Shown here in pieces: positions 38,774 through 47,345 of a stretch of DNA of 64,000 nucleotides; within the stretch, counting starts at the first letter, position 1; every line of letters starts with the position of its first letter. The position numbers were made by a program, and so were the translations under genes. Source of the stretch: Acidimicrobiia bacterium (GTDB taxonomy: Bacteria; Actinomycetota; Acidimicrobiia; IMCC26256; JAGNEX01); NCBI GenBank assembly GCA_020637365.1, contig JACJWE010000002.1, forward strand, positions 62,001-126,000, in the 5' to 3' direction. The notes below the pieces were generated by a model. It was not told the origin of the DNA and did no database searches. It saw only the letters and a program-made list of their open reading frames with translations.

Positions 38774-40236
38774 ATGTTCACCCGCGACCAGCTTTTCATC
38801 GGCGGCACCTGGCAGCAGCCCGCCACCACCGCGACCATCGAGACCATCTCCCCGTTCACCGAACAAGTCAACGGTTCGGTACCCGACGCTCAACCAGCCG
38901 ATGTGGATGCCGCCGTCTCTGCAGCGCGCGCCGCGGTCGACTCGGGACCCTGGCGCGCATGTCGGGACAAGAACGCAGCGAGATCATGGGCAAGCTTTCC
39001 ACCCTCCTGCAATCGCGCCAAGATGAGCTCGCTTCGACGATCACCAACGAGATGGGCGCACCATTGGCCTTCTCGTACATGGGACAGGTCTTTGCGGCGA
39101 CGATGGTGCTCGACTACTTCGTCGATCTGGCATCGAAGTTCCAGTTTGAGGAACTCCGCGACGGGGTCATGGGTCCGGCGGTCGTCCGCAAAGAACCGGT
39201 CGGTGTTGCGGTCGGGATCGTCCCCTGGAATGTTCCGCTCTACATTTCGATGCTCAAACTCGGTCCAGCGTTGGCATCGGGATCGTCGATCATCCTGAAG
39301 CCATCACCCGAGGCACCTCACAGCTCGTTCCTGCTCGCCGACGCCATCGCCGAAGCGGGCGTGCCCGAAGGGGTCGTCTCGATCCTCCCCGGCGGCCGCG
39401 AATTGGGTGCATACATGGTGAGCCACCCCGGCGTCGACAAGGTCTCGTTCACGGGTAGCACTGCGGCGGGCCGCAAGGTCGCTGCGGTATGTGGTGAACA
39501 GCTCAAACGCGTGACGCTCGAACTCGGCGGCAAATCCGCGGCGATTCTGCTCGACGACGTCAACATCGACGAAGCCCTGCCGAACCTCATGATGGGCGCG
39601 ATGCTCAACAATGGACAGGCTTGTGTGGCCCAGACCCGCATCTTGGTACCCGCTTCGAGGTCTGCGGAACTGACCGAAGCGATCGTCGAGGCTGTCAAGG
39701 CGATGCCTGTGGGCGACCCAGCCGAGATGGACACCCAGATCGGACCCCTCATCGCCGACCGTCAGCGGACCCGTGTGCTGGACTACATCGAGGCGGGCAA
39801 GTCACAAGGTGCGACCCTCGCCACGGGTGGCGGTCGTCCCGACATCGACTCTGGATACTTTGTCGAGCCCACCGTGTTTACGGGCGTTGACAACACGATG
39901 AAGATCGCGCAGGAAGAGATCTTTGGTCCCGTTCTGAGCGTCATCGAGTACAGCGACGAGAACGATGCCGTGGCGATCGCCAACAACTCCGACTATGGGC
40001 TGTCAGGAACCGTCTTTTCAGCGAGCGTCGACCGCGGACTCGACGTTGCACGGCAGGTCAGAACGGGCACCTACACCGTCAACGGGTTCATGTTGGAACC
40101 TGCAGCACCGTTCGGTGGCTTCAAGCAGTCCGGCATCGGCCGCGAGTTGGGGCCAGAAGGACTCAATGCGTTCCTGGAAACCAAGTCGATTTCGCTGCCC
40201 GGCGGGTACGAGCCGACGTTGCGTCAAGGCGGCTAG
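38774..40236 (+). CDS. Aldehyde dehydrogenase, one frame break
   Basis: ATG 38774 follows AGGGA. The first ~60 residues (LFIGGTWQQPATTATIETISPF to DSGPW) are in one frame and the rest in another, joined at ~38957 by one missing base (RAMSGQERSEIMGKL). The restored chain has about 487 residues, normal for the family. Catalytic residues: Glu in VTLELGGKSA and Cys in NNGQACVAQTRI; NAD loop FTGSTAAGRKV; C-terminal PFGGFKQSGIGRELG. It oxidises an aldehyde to the acid, probably in the same pathway as the neighbouring ligases. Confidence 0.88.
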
Positions 40237-40819
40237 ACACCCCAGAGTGCCGCTCCAATCCTGAAACAAGCAGCGGAGCGGCTCCGGTCAGTGCAGGAGG
40301 GCCGCTCACCGGTTTTGCAGTCAGACAGACACGTGGGACCAGCACGTCCAGCCGCCTCCCAGGTTGAACGAGCTGGTCCCGAACCGGTCTGCCTGCACCC
40401 CCGGCCATGTGCGCCGCATTGGCGCGGCCCCGGGTCGAGACCCGAGGCTGCCCTCATGTTCGCGGGGAAAAGAGCACGGACCCTTTTTGTTGAGGGTCTG
40501 CGCCAACGGCTTGCACCGTGGGATCCGGCCTGCACACACGATGGACGACCCCGAGCCGCAGCGCAATGGGTTTGGCCATCATTTATCAACGCGACCGAGC
40601 CGATTTGTCGTTTTCTCGCCACTTTTCATAGACCCGCACAGCACCCCGCCATCGTCTAGCGATTCCGCTCCCCGATCCCCACAAGGCGTGGTCCGTAGGC
40701 GTGTGCGCTGCGCACAATGAGACGGCAACACGACGGCACATCGCAATGGCCCCGCGCCGCTATCTGCCACATGGGGCCGATACGCCGTGGCACCGAGCCC
40801 GCTCATGTTCCCTGGACGC
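40237..40819. other. Intergenic region
   Basis: About 580 bases separating convergent genes. Apart from the hairpin at its left edge, no gene, repeat array or regulatory palindrome was recognised. Confidence 0.5.
40249..40282 (+). terminator. Hairpin after aldehyde dehydrogenase
   Basis: GCCGCTCC (40249-40256) pairs with GGAGCGGC (40275-40282) across an 18-base loop, beginning 12 bases after the stop. There is no T-run, so terminator activity is uncertain. Confidence 0.4.
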
Positions 40820-41806
40820 CTACGACACGAGCGACGCTGCAACGTCTTCGGCGGCGGCCTCGGTTCCAGACCACCAGGTTCGTGCCACCAACCCGCGCTT
40901 AAGAAAAAAGTGCACGTCGACTTCCCAGGTGTAGCCCATACCGCCGTGCACTTGAACCGCCATGTCACCGTTCTTTTCCACTGCACCGGATGCGACGACG
41001 AGTGCTGCAGCGGCGGCCCGGGCAGCGTCGCCGATATCGGGCTGATCCCAGGTGACCGCTGCCGCATAGGTCTGAGCCCGCGCCATTTCGGTGCGTACGT
41101 GCATGTCGGCGAGCAGATGTTTAATCGATTGGAATGACCCAATCGGTCGATTGAACTGGAAACGCTCGGCCGCGTAACCGACGCTGAGCCATTCCAGACG
41201 ATCGGCCAGTCCGACCATCAACGCTGCGGTCAAAATCCTCCCGCGCAACTTCCATGTTGCGGCTACCTCGGCACCAGCGATCTGGTCACCTTGCGGGAGG
41301 TCGGCGACGAGTTTGACCGGTGTGAGCGGATCGGTCGGTCGGGGTGTCCGGCCGCTCAGCGTCGCCGGATCGATCCGCCACAAGCCGTCGTCGTCGACGA
41401 CGATCAGCACGTCACAGGCGTCGGGGTACTCGATCACCGCAGGCATTGTGGCGCCGTCGATCGCCGCTGCTGGACGCTCCACGCCACCGACGACCACCGC
41501 TCCTTGAGCAGCACCGTCGATGAGTCCCGCAGCCAGATGCGACCACATGATCGGGCCGGGCGCGCAGAACCGTCCAGCCTGTTCAAAGACCAGTGCAGCA
41601 TCGGCAAGCCCCAACCCAACACCCCCGTCGTCGGGTGCTAGGGACAAGGCAAACCAGCCCATATCGCCCATCTGAGCCCAGGTGTCTCGATCGACACCAG
41701 GACCGCCTTCCATCGTCCGAAGGCGACTCATCGGCAGTTGGTCGATGCAGAACGCCTGGACGGCATCGACAAGATCGAGTTGGTCGGCGTTTAGTTGGAA
41801 GTCCAC
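40820..41806 (-). CDS. Acyl-CoA dehydrogenase (pair 2, subunit B)
   Basis: 328 residues, short for the family and missing part of the central domain. Recognisable parts are MDFQLNADQLDLVDAVQAF, GWFALSLAPDDGGVGLGLAD, RFQFNRPIGSFQSIKHLLADMHVR and VQVHGGMGYTWEVDVHFFLKR. The start overlaps the end of subunit A by 16 bases, implying coupled translation and equimolar subunits of a heteromeric FadE. Confidence 0.88.
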   Translation of the reverse strand: MDFQLNADQLDLVDAVQAFCIDQLPMSRLRTMEGGPGVDRDTWAQMGDMGWFALSLAPDDGGVGLGLADAALVFEQAGRFCAPGPIMWSHLAAGLIDGAAQGAVVVGGVERPAAAIDGATMPAVIEYPDACDVLIVVDDDGLWRIDPATLSGRTPRPTDPLTPVKLVADLPQGDQIAGAEVAATWKLRGRILTAALMVGLADRLEWLSVGYAAERFQFNRPIGSFQSIKHLLADMHVRTEMARAQTYAAAVTWDQPDIGDAARAAAAALVVASGAVEKNGDMAVQVHGGMGYTWEVDVHFFLKRGLVARTWWSGTEAAAEDVAASLVS

Positions 41807-43014
41807 GTCGGCTCCTTGGGAAGTCCCATGACGCGCTCGGCGATGATGTTCTTCTGCACTTGTGATGTGCCCGCCGCAATCGAGAGGGCGAGGCTGTGGA
41901 GTCGCTCGTAGAGCAATGCTCTGGTCGCGAGATCGTGACCGTCGACTTCGATGTCGTCGTATACCAGGCCAGCGCGGCCGATGATGTTCATACCAAGCCT
42001 GCCCAACCGCTGTCTCAGCTCGGAATAGGCGAGCTTGACCACGACGGCCAAGTTCATGTCGGGAATGCCGTCACCCGCACGGGCGATTGCGCTCACGTTG
42101 CGTTTGGTCAACGCGTCCAGGGCGTCGACCTCGGCGGCGAGGTGACCGAGCTCTCGTCTGATTTCGACGTCATCCCAACTCCGGTGACCGCCGGTCGTAA
42201 TTCGGCGGCTGAGCGCTGCCATGTCTTGGACGAGTCGGCCGATGAGAATCTGGTCCGCCATAAACGCTGTGCCGCGTTCGAACGACAGCGTGGTCATGGC
42301 GACTCGCCAACCCGCGTTCTCGTCGCCGACCCGGTTCGACACCGGGACGCGGACCTCGTCGAAGAACACCTCTGAAAATTCGGTCGTATCAGACATGTTG
42401 CGAAGCGGCCGCACTTCGATGCCAGGCAGGTCCATAGGCACGATCAACCAGGTGATGCCCTTGTGCTTGGGTGCTTCAGGGTCGGTCCGGACAAGCATTT
42501 CGCAGAAGTCGGCCACCTGAGCGAAGCTCGTCCAGATCTTCTGGCCGGTGATGACGTACTCGTCGCCGTCTCGAACGGCTTTGCATTGCAGCGATGCAAG
42601 GTCGGATCCGGCGCCCGGCTCAGAGAACCCCTGACACCACACTTCGGTACCGGCAAGGATCCCTGGCAGGTGGGCGCGTCGCTGGGCCTCGTTGCCCATC
42701 ATCATGATCGTGGGCCCAGCGTGGAGCTGCCCGACAAAACCAATCCCGACGTCAGGCGCGCCCGAGCGAGCAATCTCTTCGTAGTAGACGAGCTGTTCGG
42801 TGAGGGTTGCGCCGCGACCGCCGTATTCGACGGGCCAATTGATTCCGGCGTAGCCCGCATCGAAGAGCATTTTCTGCCACCGCTGGTCGTAGGCCCGGCG
42901 TTCGGCCCAGTCCTCGTTGGTCGGCCGAATGCCGATTTCTTTGGTAGCGGTGTGCAGCCACGCCCGAAGTTCGGAGCGAAAGGCTTCGTCGTTTTCTGAG
43001 TACCTGAGATCCAC
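41791..43014 (-). CDS. Acyl-CoA dehydrogenase (pair 2, subunit A)
   Basis: 407 residues from GTG 43014. Motifs: NWPVEYGGRGATLTEQ, CQGFSEPGAGSDLASL (flavin/substrate loop), GQKIWTSFAQVADF, PLRNMSDTTEFSEVFFDEVRV and SIAAGTSQVQKNIIAERVMGLP. With the overlapping shorter subunit it resembles actinomycete FadE heteromers for branched or ring-derived acyl-CoA. The operator-like palindrome at 43035 lies 20 bases upstream. Confidence 0.92.
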   Translation of the reverse strand: MDLRYSENDEAFRSELRAWLHTATKEIGIRPTNEDWAERRAYDQRWQKMLFDAGYAGINWPVEYGGRGATLTEQLVYYEEIARSGAPDVGIGFVGQLHAGPTIMMMGNEAQRRAHLPGILAGTEVWCQGFSEPGAGSDLASLQCKAVRDGDEYVITGQKIWTSFAQVADFCEMLVRTDPEAPKHKGITWLIVPMDLPGIEVRPLRNMSDTTEFSEVFFDEVRVPVSNRVGDENAGWRVAMTTLSFERGTAFMADQILIGRLVQDMAALSRRITTGGHRSWDDVEIRRELGHLAAEVDALDALTKRNVSAIARAGDGIPDMNLAVVVKLAYSELRQRLGRLGMNIIGRAGLVYDDIEVDGHDLATRALLYERLHSLALSIAAGTSQVQKNIIAERVMGLPKEPTWTSN

Positions 43015-43034
43015 GAGCGGAATCTACCCAAAAC

Positions 43035-43050
43035 CTGACACGGACGTCAG
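43035..43050. promoter_or_regulatory. TGAC-N6-GTCA operator (site 3), upstream of acyl-CoA dehydrogenase pair 2
   Basis: CTGAC-ACGGAC-GTCAG, perfect 5-bp arms, 20 bases upstream of the GTG at 43014. It matches the 35958 site in arms and spacing. Confidence 0.65.
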
Positions 43051-43615
43051 TTAGTGGCTGCCTGTGCGGCGCGAAGAACCGGTCGGTCGGTATGCACACG
43101 TGTCGATGGCCCGCTGCGTCGACGACTGACGACCCCGATCACGAGCGGTCTCAACGAACCCGCAGTCTCGGCGACCAGCAAACCCGCAAGACTTCCAGAC
43201 TTCAAGGAGGGAGACGGGAGACGGGAGGCGGCGAATGAGCGTCAGCGGATGTCCGTCGACCGAATCCGCACGCGAATCGGGGGCGCCAGCCGGAAAAGGG
43301 AGGCAAAACCGGCGGCGCCCCCGAAAGCTCGCCTGAAAAGTGCCCGGAGATTGGCGGCTCGGGCACCTCGACGGTTCGTAAGGTGTCTATGGCGACCAGC
43401 GGCTCTTCGTACTCCAGCGCATCGGCAACCTCCCGAGGAGGCGCAGCCGGACCGAAGGTCCGTCGGTTCCACATCCTCTTACCGCCACAGGTGCATTGCA
43501 AGGCACCCCAGAAAAGTTCTCAACAACAAACATCCCACCGGGCCAGACCACACCGACACCGGCACAGACTGCGGCACCGGCATCGGCGCCAGCACCGACA
43601 CCGACACCCACAACA

Positions 43616-43758
43616 CCAGCACGGCGACAACCAGCACGGCGACAACCAGCACGGCGACAACCAGCACGGTGATAACCAGCACAGTGATGACCAGCATGGT
43701 GATAACCAGCACGGTGATAACCAGCACAGTGATGACCAGCACAGTGATGACCAGCACG
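43616..43758 (+). repeat. 15-bp tandem array, about 9.5 copies
   Basis: Units of CCAGCACGGCGACAA, drifting to CCAGCACGGTGATAA and CCAGCACAGTGATGA from left to right. In one plus frame they would read QHGDN, recalling the ABC ATPase tail at 5315, but no gene context is seen here. Confidence 0.9.
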
Positions 43759-43823
43759 GGCGCTGCGACGGTCGTGAGGCCCGCGCCGAGATGACCGATC
43801 TCGACCCCACGGGGACGCAAGCC

Positions 43824-43930
43824 CTTGCACAACGTGGCGATGGGGATCTCGGCGCTCAAGGCACCGAAGAGTTCGCGCCACAGCTCGTCGGTCTTGCACA
43901 ACGTGGCGATGGGGATCTCGGCGCTCAAGG
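43824..43930 (+). repeat. 38-bp perfect direct repeat
   Basis: Identical 38-base copies beginning CTTGCACAACGTGGCGATG lie at 43824-43861 and 43893-43930, 69 bases apart. On the minus strand each reads LSAEIPIATLCK. Origin unknown. Confidence 0.85.
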
Positions 43931-44146
43931 TCATTTCGTGCCTGTGTCCGCAGGGTGCTCCCGACTGAGAGAAAGGACGTTCTGGGCCAAAGGATCTGGT
44001 GAATTTGTTGGCAAAAGACCCAGCACGCTCGACAACGGTGTGAGGTGACCGCGGAGTTCGTCGGTCACCCAGGCTGAGCGCGAACATGTGCCACTCTGTG
44101 CGGCGTCTAGCCGTCGGCACCGTATTCGGCAGCCGTTAGGGACAAC

Positions 44147-45571
44147 GTGGTCTTTCTTCGCTGCAGTTTCTGTTCTTATTCCTTCCAGTCACGCTCGCGG
44201 CCTACTACATCGTCCGAAAAGCTGGCGGAATACCCTCCTCAGCATTGCCTCCCTGCTCTTCTACATCTGGGGCGGCGGTGCCTTTGTCTTCATCCTGATC
44301 GGCAGTTCGCTGGTCGACTACACCGCAGGCCGCCTCGTCGCGCCTACAGCGCAGAAGGCAACGAACGCGGTCGCAAACTCGCCCTGCTCGCTTCGCTGGT
44401 CCTCAACCTCGGCTCGCTCGGCTACTTCAAATACAGCAACTGGATCGTCGGTCAGTTCAACGACGTCGCCGCACATTTCGGCTGGGGTCAGATCGCCTGG
44501 CACAACGTGGCGCTTCCGATCGGCATCAGCTTTTTCACGTTTCAGTCGATGAGCTACACGCTCGACATCGCCGCGGTCGGTCGAACCGATGAAGAGCTTC
44601 AGGATTTCTTGCTCTATGTGACGCTGTTCCCGCAACTGATCGCTGGTCCGATCGTCAGATATCACGAACTGGCGGACCAACTCGTCAACCGCACCGCAAC
44701 CGTGGACAGCTTTTCTGCCGGAGCCGTTCGATTCGCTCACGGCCTGTTCAAGAAGGTTGTGATCGCCGATTCGATCGGCTCAATCTCGGACGCTGCGTTC
44801 AGCCTCGGACCCGATCAGTTGAATACCCGACCGCCTGGATCGGGTGCTGGCTTTCAGCATGCAGATCTATTTCGATTTTTCGGGTTATGCCGATATGGCG
44901 ATAGGGCTCGGTTTGTGTTTCGGTTTCCGCTTTCCTGAAAACGTTCTCAGGCCGCTGGCGTCGATCTCGATTACGGACTTCTGGCGCAGGTGGCACATCA
45001 CCTTGTCGGCATGGTTCCGGGACTATGTGTTCATCCCGCTGGGCGGTTCAAAGGGCACCCGCACGACGGATGTTCAACCTGTTTTTGTCTACATCCTGGT
45101 GGGGATTTGGCATGGGGCGAACTGGACGTTCGTGGCGTTCGGCGTCTTCCACGCCACCTTCCTGGTGGTCGAAGCGGCGACGGGTCAGAACGTTTCAGAT
45201 CCATCACAGGTTCGGTTCGTCGCTGTGCGACGGGTGTTTTACGTCCTCGTCATCGTCATGAGCTTGACGCTGTTCCGAGCCACAAACCTGAGCCAGGCTT
45301 TTGACATGTTCTCCAACATGTTCTCGTTCCATAACGGAGCGATCCCGGCCGCGGTGAAACTCACTATGACAACCCGCAACGTCGTACTGCTGATCTTCGC
45401 GTGGTCAACATGGTTCTTACCGCCACGGTTCTCGACCGGGGTGTGGTTGGCGTCGGCTCGAGGGCCTCGGGTTGCTGTGGGCGTGCGGCGGTGTTGGGCA
45501 TCGCTCTGCCATACGCTGGAATGCTCGTCGCGACCGGTTCCTTCCAGCCTTTCCTCTACTTCGCCTTCTGA
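44147..45571 (+). pseudogene. MBOAT O-acyltransferase, AlgI-like (copy 3), at least six frame breaks
   Basis: GTG 44147 follows AGGGA. Reading across frames gives the whole AlgI sequence: SLQFLFLFLPVTLAAYYIV, SWRNTLLSIASLLFYIWGG, PIGISFFTFQSMSYTLDI, YFDFSGYADMAIGLG, FWRRWHITLSAWFRDYVFIP, LVGIWHGANWTFVAFG, and an end FQPFLYFAF. Breaks lie near 44157, 44213, 44345, 44826, 44840 and 45475; every one is a -1 shift. No large segment is missing, so the gene is either very recently dead or intact with sequencing deletions. Confidence 0.7.
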
Positions 45572-45575
45572 GCCG

Positions 45576-47307
45576 ATGAACAACGATCCGTCATCACGAA
45601 ACAACCACGACCCTCCGGAGACCGTCCCGACAGCACCGGGATATCGACGTTGCCGCATCGGGTTCGAGTGCGCCCGAAATCCGGGCGCATGACACCAGCG
45701 ACACGATGCCTGTCGGCGTCTACGGCCACGTGGGCGAACAGGGCTCGCCAGGAACGTTTACAAAATGGGGCGGTGTCGCAGCGGTCGTTGCCTTCGCCGT
45801 GTTCCTCGCGAGTCCGTATATCGCCGGGCTCGTCGGCGTTCGGGCGACCAGTTTCGAAAATGATCAGTTCGCCCCGCCACCGAATCTGTCCTTGAGGCGC
45901 ATTCTCAACACCGACATGTACAACGAGATCACGGCGTATGCGACCGACCGCATGCCGTTGCGGCAAGAGGCCATTTCCGCCGCGGCCGATATCAACTATC
46001 GCCTCTTCGGCGACACCCCAACATTTCAACGGTCTTCAGGGGTGAAGATGGCTGGCTGTTCCTACCGAGGAGTTCCAGCGATCGCCGAATGCTCCGCTGT
46101 CAGCCGTCGACACCGTCGCGTTGTGGGGCGAGGTGACTTCGCTGATCGAACGAGCAGGCAAACAACCCGTGTTCATGATCGTTCCCGCCAAACTCGATAT
46201 CGAACAGCAGTACTTGGGGCCGACGTTGACCGAACTGGCTCAGCCCGCGCTGGAGCAGACCGGCCGCTTGCGCAAAGTCCTCGAGGATTCCCCACCGGCG
46301 GGCTACGACGACCTGTGGGCCGTGCTCGAACCACGTCGCTATGCGACCGATGGCGCAAACCCGAATGGTTGAAGAACGACACGCATTGGCGTACCGATGC
46401 CTATGTCGACGTGACCCGCTTGCTGGTCAACTCAGTAGACCCCTCCATGTGGTCCGATGACGATTTTGTCGTCGTCCGCAGTCAACCGGTGGCGGGCGAC
46501 CTGGGTCTCCAGGCGGGACTGGACCTCTATGACGACCAGAACATCTGGAAAAGCACGAGGCCCGTCGATTCGAGTCGGTCTGCATTTGAAGGCGACTTTC
46601 AGACGCTGGTCAGCGAGTTGACCGCGGACGCCGATGCGGATGATGTTCTTTCTGGGGGTTCGCTATTGGTGCTGCACGACTCGTTCCTGAAAGCGGCCGA
46701 TACGTTCTTTCCGCCCTATTTTTCGAAGGTGACGATGGCGGAATGGCGCGGGCGACCAACAACCGATCCAAAGATCGTCGAGGCACTGCGCGAGGCAGAT
46801 GTGGTGTTTTTGGAATCTGCCGATCGGGGTGTGTGGTTCCGTCTGCTCGACGGCTCACTTCGTGACCTCATCGTGGTTTCGCTGGCCGCGGACCTGGGTG
46901 AAGCACCGCTGCCACTCCCAACCGACATTCCCGCATGGTCCGGCGATGAGTCGGGTATCTCCCCGACCGGACCTCCAAATGGCGTACTCGACGTGGTTGA
47001 AGGCGTGGCGGTCGCGACGGGTGACGTGTGGCTGCTGCCCGTCCAGGTCCCAGCGAATGATGAGGGCGGCTATGTCGTGGCCAAAGTCGACGGGCTCGCG
47101 ACCCCTGAGGACCTCTCCAACGTCACCGACACCGCAGTCGGCGAAGCATTGGTCGACCTCGGCTTCGTCCAGACCGACGATGGCACCTACGTTGTCGCTC
47201 CGGTCGACTCGAACGGCACCGCTGTGCTTGAGGTCCCAGCGATCAGCCCTGACTCCCCGCCAACCCTCACCGACCTCATCCTCGTCGACGCGACTGCTGC
47301 GGGGTAA
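45576..47307 (+). pseudogene. AlgJ/AlgX-like acyltransferase partner (copy 3), several frame breaks
   Basis: ATG 45576 lies 4 bases after the MBOAT stop. An Asn/Pro-rich arm is followed by the anchor GVAAVVAFAVFLASPYIAGLVG, then NYRLFGDTP. The central part lies in other frames (VFRGEDGWLF near 46050; SLIERAGKQPVFMIVPAKLD near 46135-46190) before returning near 46365 to NDTHWRTDAYVDV and LLVLHDSFLKAADTFFPPYF, the DHW- and DSF-type motifs. It ends with an extra C-terminal domain. It pairs with copy 3 of the MBOAT gene. Confidence 0.65.
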
Positions 47308-47345
47308 GTAAGTACCGCTGACATCGTTCCTCCGGTTTACTTGCG

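Larger units (their letters stand above)
43051..44146. other. Intergenic region with minisatellite and duplicated 38-mer
   Basis: 1.1 kb with no supported gene between divergent transcripts. It contains a 15-base tandem array (43616-43758) and a 38-base direct repeat (43824, 43893). Open frames on both strands translate repeats, QHGDN-type on plus and VLVIT-type on minus, and end without family features. Confidence 0.65.

Noticed and set aside
43479..44120. Minus-strand ORF with VLVIT repeats
   Set aside because: It only reads the 15-bp minisatellite and the 38-bp duplicate; no start signal or family feature.
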